A stretch of DNA of 16,671 bases. It comes from Clostridiales bacterium (GTDB lineage Bacteria; Bacillota; Clostridia; Christensenellales; Aristaeellaceae). Under the pieces are notes generated by a model. The model saw only the letters and a list, made by a program, of their open reading frames with translations, made no database searches and was not told the DNA's origin. This document shows, piece by piece, positions 1 through 6,150 of the stretch (position 1 is the first letter of the stretch; each line of letters opens with the position of its first letter). Both the position numbers and the translations under genes were made by a program. The stretch is taken from contig SFFS01000039.1 of assembly GCA_004557805.1 (NCBI GenBank), positions 1 to 16,671 on the forward strand, in the 5' to 3' direction.

Positions 1-400
1 TCTGCGTCTCGCCCTTCTCATGCGGGACTTCCCGATAGAGCGCGGACGTATCGGCCGTCGCTTTGGAAAGCGCATCCTCCACGGCGCGGATCACCGCGCG
101 GCTGGAATTTGTCGCGCCGCTGACGGCGTCGACGGCAAGCGACCGGTTTTCAAGAATGCGTGCGGGAATCATATCGGCCACAACCATGAAAACATAATAC
201 GTTTCGTCGTTATCGCCGATCTGGATATCGGTGATCGCATCGTCCGATACCGTGACGGAGACGTTCACGGAGCCGTTATTTCCCTGCGCGGTACCCTCAT
301 AGGTGCCCGCAGTGAACAGCGGCTGCTGTTCCGCCGCCGCGCCGAAAGCGCACAGCAGCAGCGCCATGCTGATCAGCACGGCCATAAGTTTCCTGTACAT
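1..400 (-). CDS. Secreted FMN-binding domain flavoprotein, C-terminus outside window
   Basis: The gene reads leftward from an ATG at 398-400 and is still open at base 1, so only the first 133 residues are visible. A strong ribosome binding site (AAGGAGG) lies seven to eight bases before the start. Residues 1-23 form a signal peptide (MYRKLMAVLI then a hydrophobic stretch and GAAAEQ). Residues 30-110 match the FMN_bind domain: a GxYEGTAQG-like opening, then D91-AV-SGAT97, which fits the Dxx(S/T)GAT motif in which ApbE attaches FMN covalently to the Thr. The family works outside the membrane in electron transfer. The linker after residue 112 suggests a longer protein, perhaps a flavocytochrome c or fumarate-reductase-like FAD enzyme, but that part is not visible. 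The promoter is of MerR type and the MerR gene is just upstream, so that regulator probably controls it. Confidence 0.85.
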   Translation of the reverse strand, partial: MYRKLMAVLISMALLLCAFGAAAEQQPLFTAGTYEGTAQGNNGSVNVSVTVSDDAITDIQIGDNDETYYVFMVVADMIPARILENRSLAVDAVSGATNSSRAVIRAVEDALSKATADTSALYREVPHEKGETQ

Positions 401-446
401 GGACATTCCTCCTTTTTTCTTGCCGGATGTTCCGGCGTCAGAAAAA

Positions 447-477
447 ATGATAAGGTGCCAAGTACCTTTGCTGTCAA
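447..477 (-). promoter_or_regulatory. MerR-type promoter with 19-bp spacer and central operator
   Basis: Read on the minus strand, the -35 is TTGACA (472-477) and the -10 is TATCAT (447-452), separated by 19 bases (453-471). The dyad AAGGT-7-ACCTT (452-468) fills the spacer. An overlong 19-bp spacer with the operator between the two boxes is the known mark of promoters that MerR-family proteins activate by twisting DNA. The predicted start near 440 gives a leader of about 40 bases before the flavoprotein ATG at 400. The adjacent MerR gene (483-1307) is the obvious candidate regulator. Confidence 0.85.
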
Positions 478-482
478 GAGGA

Positions 483-1307
483 TCACAATTTTTTGAATGG
501 AATATAAAATTTGCAGGAAATCAGCGGCATGGCGGTTTCGCCGTCGCGTTTAAACTCAGAAGACCGGCTGAAAATTTCGCCGTCCTGCTCAAGGCCGTGT
601 TCGTCCATATAAGCAAAAACGGATGCAAATTTCGCATATGTGACAGGCGTGGAAATCCACGTGGTCAGATACTGATGCGCGGGATAGACCTCGACCGCAC
701 CGTGCTTTTCCGGCTCCCAGCCGAGGATTTCGTTTTCGAAAACGCCCAGGCCGTAATCCAGCGGAACGCACGCTTCAGGCCCGACGGCGCCGGCGGCTTC
801 AATGTTCCTGCGATGGAACAGCACGGTATATTTGACAAACGGCATGTTTTCCGTCCAGACGGCGAGCGCCGCGCCGTTCTTTCCGGAAATGCGCAGTTTT
901 TCTCCGGATTCATAAGAAATCCGATACAGCTTCGGGCATGTTTGCACCGCAATCCGCCGCTTTTCTTCTTCCGAACGGCAGGTATCATGGATCATCGCGC
1001 GCAGTTCATCCTCGCAGCGCTCCAACTGCCTGCGCCGCTCCTGAAGCTGTTCGATGCCCCGGCTGAGCATCTCCTGACGCTGCGCATCGTCGGTAACGTT
1101 GACGAGGTTCGCCGCATCCTGCATGCTGAATCCGAACGCCCGGTAAAGCCGGAACCAGCGCAGCACGCTCAGTTGCAGCGGATCATAAACGCGATAGCCC
1201 GCGCCGTCCCGTTTCGGTTCCGAAATGCAGTTTTTCTTTTCAAAAAAGCGAATGGCTTCCTTCGAGGTTCCGATAATCCTTGCAACCGTCCCCATTCGAT
1301 AGTTCAT
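483..1307 (-). CDS. MerR-family transcriptional regulator with effector-binding domain
   Basis: The 274-residue protein opens with a MerR winged helix-turn-helix: MGTVARIIGTSKEAIRFFEK at residues 5-24, then GYRVYDPLQLSVLRWFR at 38-53. Residues 75-115 form a charged helix rich in Glu, Arg and Leu, the usual antiparallel dimer coil. Residues 120-274 resemble the GyrI/BmrR-like small-molecule binding domain, with alternating strands such as YGLGVFENE and ISCKFYIPFKKL at the end. There is no CxxC-type metal motif of the mercury or zinc sensors, so an organic or redox ligand is more likely. The ATG has GGAGG ten bases upstream. It lies 63 bases behind the small membrane protein gene with no clear promoter between, so the two are probably co-transcribed. 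Its likely target is the 19-bp-spacer promoter just downstream. Confidence 0.9.
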   Translation of the reverse strand: MNYRMGTVARIIGTSKEAIRFFEKKNCISEPKRDGAGYRVYDPLQLSVLRWFRLYRAFGFSMQDAANLVNVTDDAQRQEMLSRGIEQLQERRRQLERCEDELRAMIHDTCRSEEEKRRIAVQTCPKLYRISYESGEKLRISGKNGAALAVWTENMPFVKYTVLFHRRNIEAAGAVGPEACVPLDYGLGVFENEILGWEPEKHGAVEVYPAHQYLTTWISTPVTYAKFASVFAYMDEHGLEQDGEIFSRSSEFKRDGETAMPLISCKFYIPFKKL

Positions 1308-1370
1308 CCGGGCGTTTCCTCCAATCGTGTTTCCGGCGCGACGCCGCCCTTCACAATCCGTCTCCGGCCG

Positions 1371-1640
1371 TCACTTCTTTCTTACAGCCGCACGCAGCCG
1401 TTTCACTGCGATGAGAACCGCATAAGCGATCGCGCAGTCGAGCAGCAGCCCGCCCGCTTCCATCAGCGTTGAAAGCGCCCCCAGCGCCGTTATCCGCACA
1501 GTAAAAAACGGGAACGGAACCCCGATGCGCAGCGTGTTTTCGGAAAGATTCTGCGTAAAAGGCAGCGCCGCCAGCACGAGCGAAAGCAGCAGAATCGCCG
1601 CCGAAGAAACGCCGAGTTCCCTGTAATTCAATTTCTTCAC
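1371..1640 (-). CDS. Small two-span membrane protein of unknown function
   Basis: I do not recognise the family. The 89-residue product starts at a GTG (1638-1640) as VKKLNYREL, has one hydrophobic segment at about residues 11-28, a loop with NLSENTLRIG, a second segment at about 52-80, and a basic tail (RLRAAVRKK). The inside-positive ends suggest both termini are cytoplasmic. An ATG 33 bases upstream is in frame, but it falls at the predicted transcription start. GTG with AGGGGG seven bases before it is therefore the better start. It has its own consensus promoter and probably forms an operon with the MerR gene. A decayed partial copy of this gene lies at 4006-4071. Confidence 0.65.
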   Translation of the reverse strand: MKKLNYRELGVSSAAILLLSLVLAALPFTQNLSENTLRIGVPFPFFTVRITALGALSTLMEAGGLLLDCAIAYAVLIAVKRLRAAVRKK

Positions 1641-1679
1641 GCTCCGTCCCCCTCTTTTTCGTCTTATAATCATATTTAT

Positions 1680-1708
1680 ATTATAGATACGTTTCCGCGC
1701 TCCGTCAA
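1680..1708 (-). promoter_or_regulatory. Sigma-A promoter for small membrane protein and merR
   Basis: On the minus strand TTGACG (1703-1708) and TATAAT (1680-1685) are 17 bases apart. The predicted start is near 1673, which leaves a leader of about 33 bases to the GTG at 1640. Confidence 0.8.
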
Positions 1709-1721
1709 CGGCCGCGCGCAT

Positions 1722-1745
1722 AAGAAAAGGGCGGCTCTGCCGCCC
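1722..1745 (-). terminator. Intrinsic terminator, duplicate of the glmM terminator
   Basis: Inverted repeat GGGCGGC (1729-1735), loop TCT, GCCGCCC (1739-1745). On the minus strand it is followed by TTTTCTT. It is nearly identical to the terminator at 4070-4096 and now sits downstream of the Cys-rich protein gene. Confidence 0.8.
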
Positions 1746-1761
1746 TGAAAAAACGTCCTTT

Positions 1762-1845
1762 CTATCCCAATCGTTCGCGGATGACGCCCGCGATGTGCCC
1801 GGCGGCCTCCTGAACGAGCGCCCCGTCAAGCCCCTCAGCCATTTA
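1762..1845 (-). pseudogene. Truncated duplicate of the glmM 3' end
   Basis: The minus strand encodes MAEGLDGALVQEAAGHIAGV followed by IRERLG and a TAG stop (1762-1764). The intact glmM ends MVEGLDEALIQEVAEHIAGV then IRERLA. DNA identity with 4110-4190 is high and stops near 1845, just before the stop of the Cys-rich gene. This is a remnant of the last 26 or so codons, not a gene. It keeps the terminator with it, which points to a duplication that carried the glmM tail to this place. Confidence 0.85.
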
Positions 1846-1862
1846 CAGACTCCCCAACGTGA

Positions 1863-2864
1863 TTATACTTCGGAAGTCAGCCGAATCAGCGCCGCAGGAA
1901 TTTCCGCATCCGTGAAATCCAACGTGAAGGAAATTTTATCGCCCTTCATTTCGAAGGCCAGATCCGTCTGCGTGCCGTCCTGGGCGATCAGCGAAAGGCT
2001 TCTGCCCTCCAGCGCCTTCGCAGGCAGCGTGATCTTCACCTTGCCCGCAGGCTGCGTCAACTTGCCTGACAGTTCGAAAGCCAGGCTCAGGTATTCCCCG
2101 TTCATCCGTGCAATCACTTCTCCCGCGGGAAGCTTGCCGGTCACAGCCGCCGCCTGCGCTTTTTCAATCCGTTCCATCCGCTCGCCATTCTCCGTCTGAC
2201 CGCACACCGGACAGAAGACCATGCTCACGTTTTCTTCCACCTGGAATTTGAAATTCTGGCAGCCGGTCTTGCCCGTGTGCTTGCAGCCCTTCCGCATGCA
2301 GTTGGCGCTGTGGCCGCCGTCGGCATCAGACGTCCATTCGCCGAACCAGTGATGCAGCTTCTGTACCGGATTCCAGGTGTATGCAACATCGCCACGGCTG
2401 CAAATGTACTGGGTATAACCGTTCTCTTCGCAGGTGGGTTCCACGATGATCTTCCGATAATCGTGGCCCAGCGCGGGGATTTCCGCGTAAGTCGAATAGC
2501 TGCAGTTCATGCAGGCGTCATAGGCTATCCAACCCTTTTGGGTGCAGTTAGCGGCTCTGGCCTTGTGATGCTTCAGATTGTGGCCTGATGTGGGGATTTC
2601 CACATAAGTAGTATACTCGCAGCGCGTGCAGGTGTCGTAGGCTTCCCAGCCGATATCAGTGCAGGTGGCGGCCTTGGCTTCGTGGTGCGTCAGGTCGTGA
2701 GGGGCTAGTCCACCGTATGGCTCGCCGCACTTCGTGCTGACAGCCGGGGCGCTACAGCTTGCCGTGCCGCCAGTATGCACTTCGGGGCTGCCCAATATCT
2801 CTCGTTTGCAAACTTCACATCTATAAACCTGTCTATGATTTAATGTGTTATTCTTATCTAACAC
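1863..2864 (-). CDS. Cys/His-rich repeat surface protein, open part behind an in-frame TGA
   Basis: The 333 residues after the TGA at 2889-2891 stay open to TAA at 1863-1865. Residues 60-135 hold two clear repeats of about 38 residues: HHxAxAxxCTxxGWxAYDxC then CxYxTYxEIPxxGH. A third, diverged unit (HDYRKIIVEPTCEENGYTQY) and further CxxC pairs follow, including CPVCGQ at about 220. The C-terminal 100 residues are cysteine-free and look like a beta-rich domain (GKVKITLPAKALEGRSLSL). Such CxxC repeat modules occur in secreted proteins of gut Clostridia; their function is not known to me. The GTG at 2862-2864 is only a formal start with a weak binding site. The true N-terminus is the signal peptide at 2996 in the same frame, so the gene is either a nonsense-mutant pseudogene or is read through. 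Confidence 0.6.
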   Translation of the reverse strand: MLDKNNTLNHRQVYRCEVCKREILGSPEVHTGGTASCSAPAVSTKCGEPYGGLAPHDLTHHEAKAATCTDIGWEAYDTCTRCEYTTYVEIPTSGHNLKHHKARAANCTQKGWIAYDACMNCSYSTYAEIPALGHDYRKIIVEPTCEENGYTQYICSRGDVAYTWNPVQKLHHWFGEWTSDADGGHSANCMRKGCKHTGKTGCQNFKFQVEENVSMVFCPVCGQTENGERMERIEKAQAAAVTGKLPAGEVIARMNGEYLSLAFELSGKLTQPAGKVKITLPAKALEGRSLSLIAQDGTQTDLAFEMKGDKISFTLDFTDAEIPAALIRLTSEV

Positions 2865-2888
2865 CCACTCGCCTGGCGTAAAATCTCT

Positions 2889-2996
2889 TCATTCGTTACA
2901 CGTGTCACACTTAGCGTTATATGCCAGCGCAATGCTGCCGGCAGCGATTAAAAGCAGCGTTGCAATAACCAGGGCTGCGATCAGTTTATGTTTCAT
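2889..2996 (-). pseudogene. Signal-peptide start of the Cys/His-rich protein, ended by TGA
   Basis: An ATG at 2994-2996 with GGAAGGAG a few bases upstream starts MKHKLIAALVIATLLLIAAG followed by SIALAYNAKCDTCNE and then TGA (2889-2891). Residues 1-25 are a textbook signal peptide. CDTC is the first half of a likely zinc-ribbon pair; the second half, YRCEVCKRE, lies in the same frame about 20 codons past the TGA. The continuous frame and split cysteine motif show that both parts belong to one gene. CGA to TGA is the simplest change that would explain the stop. Confidence 0.75.
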
Positions 2997-3140
2997 TTTC
3001 TTATCTCCTTCCTTTTGCTCGGTGGGATGATAGCACGTTTACGGCACGCAATCGCTATGTACTGAATGGTATGCAGCTCAATTATCGTGGATTCCGCTGG
3101 GAAAATCACGACGGAATCGACACCTCCTTAAGATCGGATT

Positions 3141-3824
3141 TCATTTTTCCTTCAGTTCAAACTGCACGGACAGCGACGCAAGCAGCGCGTCCATGACCTT
3201 CCTCCCCTCGGCGCGCACGTCCACCCCCGCCACGAAGGCGATGATCTGCCCGCGCTCCTGCTCAGGCACCTGAAACGCGCTCAGGCTCATGCTCAGAAAC
3301 CGCCGGATTTTGTGTTCCAGCGTGAAGTACTGATCGCACTTTCGCGCCATATATCCGCGCATCATGCCCGCCGTGCCCAGCTCCATCTCGTAGAAGTCGC
3401 TTTCAGCGCACCCGGGCATGTACGCGCCAAACGCTGCCTGCAGCTCGACCGTCGTGCTCCGATGGATGATCTCTGCCGCGGCCGGGAAGGTGTACGCCTC
3501 CACGTAGATATCCCGCAGGTTCTCGCTCAGCTCGGTCAGCGCCAGCTGCAGCGCCGTCTCCACTGCGTAAATGTACGCCGGAGAGGGTACGTTCGCCGCC
3601 AGCGGCTTGACCGCGCCGAACTGCATGCCGAACATCATGCCGATCAGTTCCGTCAGCACACCGTTCTTTGTGTGAAAGATATTCTGAAACGATCCGGCAG
3701 ACACATCTGCCTCTTTCAGAATCTCCGCCACCTTCGTGTTCGTGTAGCCCTTCTCCAGGAAGAGCCGAACGCTGGCGGCCAGTATTCGCCGCTTTGCGTC
3801 CCCGCTGTCATACCTTCGAGCCAT
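3141..3824 (-). CDS. TetR/AcrR-family transcriptional regulator
   Basis: The 227-residue protein has the family's N-terminal DNA-binding domain: AKRRILAASVRLFLEKGYTN (residues 10-29), the helix-turn-helix KVAEILKEADVSAGSFQNIF (31-50), then HTKNGVLTEL. The remaining residues are helical, as expected for a ligand-binding and dimerisation domain, and do not reveal the ligand. The ATG has AAGGA ten bases before it and a consensus promoter about 50 bases upstream. The next gene in the same direction is the interrupted Cys-rich protein, 144 bases away. No transporter or enzyme lies next to it in this window, so its target is unknown. It may control itself through the dyad over its -10 box. Confidence 0.9.
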   Translation of the reverse strand: MARRYDSGDAKRRILAASVRLFLEKGYTNTKVAEILKEADVSAGSFQNIFHTKNGVLTELIGMMFGMQFGAVKPLAANVPSPAYIYAVETALQLALTELSENLRDIYVEAYTFPAAAEIIHRSTTVELQAAFGAYMPGCAESDFYEMELGTAGMMRGYMARKCDQYFTLEHKIRRFLSMSLSAFQVPEQERGQIIAFVAGVDVRAEGRKVMDALLASLSVQFELKEK

Positions 3825-3860
3825 TTGCGCCCATTCCTTGCCAAATTATTTTTCAACCCA

Positions 3861-3890
3861 ATTATACATTGTTTTTCCACAGCGTGTCAA
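3861..3890 (-). promoter_or_regulatory. tetR-family gene promoter with possible autoregulatory dyad
   Basis: On the minus strand TTGACA (3885-3890) and TATAAT (3861-3866) lie 18 bases apart. The dyad CAAT-GTATA-ATTG overlaps the -10 box and is a plausible site for autorepression. The promoter is clear; the operator is inference. Confidence 0.8.
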
Positions 3891-4005
3891 GTTGCCGAAT
3901 ATCCGCTTCCAATAGCCAAAGAGGAGATTCCGTTCTGTTTTGGTCAGAATTCTACACGATAAGCCCCATTGCCGTGAATGCAGCCAGCTTTGTATTTCAC
4001 CAGAT

Positions 4006-4071
4006 TCGCCGCACTAAAAAGCGGGAACGTTCCCCACTGCGCAGCGTGTTTTCAGAAAGATTCTGCGCAAA
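4006..4071 (-). pseudogene. Decayed fragment of the small membrane protein gene
   Basis: The minus strand reads AQNLSENTLRSGERSRF and then a TGA soon after. The intact gene at 1371-1640 reads TQNLSENTLRIGVPFPF. DNA identity with 1497-1563 is strong around GCGCAGCGTGTTTTC and AAAGATTCTGCG. The fragment joins directly to the glmM terminator, with the promoter and gene start (about 155 bases) missing at a short AAAAG repeat. Confidence 0.75.
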
Positions 4072-4096
4072 AGAAAAGGGCGGCTCCGCCGCCCTG
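4070..4096 (-). terminator. Intrinsic terminator of the glm operon
   Basis: GGGCGGC (4078-4084), loop TCC, GCCGCCC (4088-4094). On the minus strand the stem is followed by TTTTCTTTT. It lies 14 bases past the glmM stop codon. Confidence 0.9.
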
Positions 4097-4109
4097 AAAA
4101 AAACGTCCT

Positions 4110-5459
4110 TTATGCCAGCCGTTCGCGGATGACGCCCGCGATGTGCTCGGCGACCTCCTGAATGAGCGCCTCGTCAAGCCCCTCGACCATTACGCGGATC
4201 AGCGGTTCGGTGCCCGATACGCGCGCCACGACGCGGCCGTTGTCGGCAAGGCGCGCTTTGCCCTCCTCGATGGCGCGCTTCACTTCCGCGTCCATGTAGA
4301 AGGCCAGCTTGCCGTCGTGTGAGACGGTCACGTTAATCATCGTCTGCGGGTAGCGCGTCATCACCTTCGCCGCCTCCGCCAGCGTGACGTTCTCCTGCTT
4401 GAGATGCGCCAGCAGCTGCAAAGCCGTCAGCTGACCGTCGCCGGTCGTAGCGAAATCGCGGAAGATTACGTGGCCCGACTGTTCGCCGCCGAAGCAGTAG
4501 CCTTCCATTTCCATCTCCTCCAGCACGTAGCGGTCGCCCACCTTGGTGGCGATAAAATTGATTCCGTTCTGTTCGCAGAACTTCGTAAAACCCATGTTCG
4601 TCATGATGGTGCCGACGACCGTCTTGCGCGCCAGCTTGCCGCGGCGCAGCATATCACGCGCGCAGATGGCCATGATGAAATCGCCATCCACGACGTCGCC
4701 GTCCGCGTTGACGCACAGACACCGGTCGGCGTCGCCGTCAAAAGCGACGCCCAGCGGCAGACGGTTTTCGCTCACATAGGCGCTGAGCGCCTCCAGATGC
4801 GTCGAGCCGCAGCGCTCGTTGATGTTCACGCCGTCCGGCTCGTCAAAGAGAATGTGCGCGTCCGCGCCCAGCTCGGAAAACAGCCGCTTTGCCGTGTGCG
4901 CGGCGGAACCGTTGGCGCAGTCGACCGCAAAGGACATGCCCTCGAGCGAAACGGGAATGGTGCTCTTGAGGTGATCGACATAATCCTTGACGGCATTGGG
5001 CTTGAAGCTGGCGCGACCCACGTCGCCGCCGGTTTTGATCTCGATGCCCTCCGCGCCGTCGACCACGATGGATTCGATCTGTTCTTCGATTTCGTCCGGG
5101 AGCTTGAAGCCGTCGCCGGAAAAAATCTTGATGCCGTTATATTCGGCGCTGTTGTGCGAGGCGGAAATCATCACGCCCGCGTCGGCCTTATATTTGCCCA
5201 CCAGATACGCGACGGCCGGCGTGGGCACCACGCCCAGCCGGTATACATCCGCGCCTACGGAGCACAGGCCCGCGCACAGCGCGCCCTCGAGCATATCGCC
5301 GGAAAGGCGCGTATCCATGCCGATGACGAACACCGGCCTTCTGCGCGCATGGCGCGAAAGCACGCTCGCCGCCGCGCGGCCGATCTGCATGGCCAGCTCG
5401 CACGTCAGCTTTTCATTGGCGATTCCGCGCACGCCGTCGGTTCCGAAAAGTCGTCCCAT
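4110..5459 (-). CDS. glmM: Phosphoglucosamine mutase
   Basis: This enzyme converts glucosamine-6-phosphate to glucosamine-1-phosphate in the cytoplasm, the second step toward UDP-GlcNAc for peptidoglycan. The 449 residues match the family's usual length. It opens with MGRLFGTDGVRGIAN. The phosphoserine loop is ISASHNSAEYNGIK with the catalytic Ser at 101; the position after SHN is Ser where Pro is more usual. The magnesium loop is DGDADR (241-246), the sugar loop GEQSGH (325-330) and the phosphate-binding loop RVSGTEPLIR (413-422). The ATG is preceded by GGGAGGAG, which lies within the end of the previous gene three bases away. It is the last gene of the glmS operon and ends at a strong terminator. 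A copy of its last 26 codons lies at 1762-1845. Confidence 0.97.
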   Translation of the reverse strand: MGRLFGTDGVRGIANEKLTCELAMQIGRAAASVLSRHARRRPVFVIGMDTRLSGDMLEGALCAGLCSVGADVYRLGVVPTPAVAYLVGKYKADAGVMISASHNSAEYNGIKIFSGDGFKLPDEIEEQIESIVVDGAEGIEIKTGGDVGRASFKPNAVKDYVDHLKSTIPVSLEGMSFAVDCANGSAAHTAKRLFSELGADAHILFDEPDGVNINERCGSTHLEALSAYVSENRLPLGVAFDGDADRCLCVNADGDVVDGDFIMAICARDMLRRGKLARKTVVGTIMTNMGFTKFCEQNGINFIATKVGDRYVLEEMEMEGYCFGGEQSGHVIFRDFATTGDGQLTALQLLAHLKQENVTLAEAAKVMTRYPQTMINVTVSHDGKLAFYMDAEVKRAIEEGKARLADNGRVVARVSGTEPLIRVMVEGLDEALIQEVAEHIAGVIRERLA

Positions 5460-5462
5460 AGC

Positions 5463-6134
5463 TTATCTCTCCTCCCGCGCGACGACCTCGCCCGCGCGCT
5501 TATAGATGGTCTTTTCCGCCACGATGCCGCGCACGCTCGAGAGCGGATAGACGATGCTCCCGCGCCCTACGATCGTGCCGGGGTTCAGCACGCTGCCGCA
5601 GCCGATTTCGGCTTCGTCGCCCAGCATCGCGCCGAACTTGCGCAGGCCGGTAGCAATTTCCGGGCCGTGCAGCGTAACGTTTCCGTGATCGCTGCGGAAG
5701 TTGGATGTAATCGCTCCCGCGCCCATGTGCGCCTTATAGCCGAGAATCGAGTCGCCGACGTAATTATAGTGCGGTGCCTGCGCGCCGTCGAAGAGAATGC
5801 AGTTTTTCAGCTCCGTAGAATTGCCCACCGTCGCGCCCTTCCCGACGATCGCGCTGCCGCGCAGGAAGGCGCAGTGGCGTATCTCGGCGTTTTCATCGAT
5901 AATCAGCGGCCCGCCCAGATACGCCGTCGGCGCAATTTTCGCCGATTTGGCCACCCATACGTCTTCCGCAGGGTGATCGAACTTTTCTTCCGGCAGCATT
6001 TTTCCCAGTTCCAGGATAAACGCCGAAATTTCTTTCAGCTTTTCCCAGGGATAGACGCTTCCAGCTCCAAACAGCGGCGCGGCGATCGACCGGGAAAGGT
6101 CGAACAGCTCCGCCGCCCTGAGTTTCCATTCCAT
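5463..6134 (-). CDS. GlmU-like hexapeptide acyltransferase
   Basis: The 223-residue protein has a short helical N-terminus (1-55) and then a left-handed beta-helix of hexapeptide repeats, for example IAPTAYLGGPLIIDENAEI and IGCGSVLNPGTIVGRGSIVY. PHYNYVGDSI (121-130) followed by HMGAGAITSN (136-145) matches the acetyltransferase active-site region of GlmU and its archaeal relatives, with His122, Tyr125 and Asn145 in the expected places. The nucleotidyltransferase domain of full GlmU is absent. The context between glmS and glmM suggests it acetylates glucosamine-1-phosphate, the third step of the UDP-GlcNAc pathway; this is inference. GGGAGG sits ahead of the chosen ATG at 6132-6134. A longer upstream open frame overlaps glmS and has no family similarity, so I reject it. 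The gene lies 16 bases from glmS and 3 from glmM. Confidence 0.85.
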   Translation of the reverse strand: MEWKLRAAELFDLSRSIAAPLFGAGSVYPWEKLKEISAFILELGKMLPEEKFDHPAEDVWVAKSAKIAPTAYLGGPLIIDENAEIRHCAFLRGSAIVGKGATVGNSTELKNCILFDGAQAPHYNYVGDSILGYKAHMGAGAITSNFRSDHGNVTLHGPEIATGLRKFGAMLGDEAEIGCGSVLNPGTIVGRGSIVYPLSSVRGIVAEKTIYKRAGEVVAREER

Positions 6135-6150
6135 CGCGTTTCCTCCCGCC

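Noticed and set aside
2845..2891. Possible selenocysteine insertion element after the in-frame TGA
   Set aside because: The only nearby palindrome, CGCCAGGCG, can form at most a three-base stem, unlike a bacterial SECIS.
2993..3109. 38-codon frame from a GTG that ends in an ATGA overlap with the Cys-rich protein start, with AAGGAGG upstream
   Set aside because: The binding site is 13 bases from the GTG, too far to be convincing, and the peptide shows no signal or family. It may be the relic of a gene once coupled to tetR.
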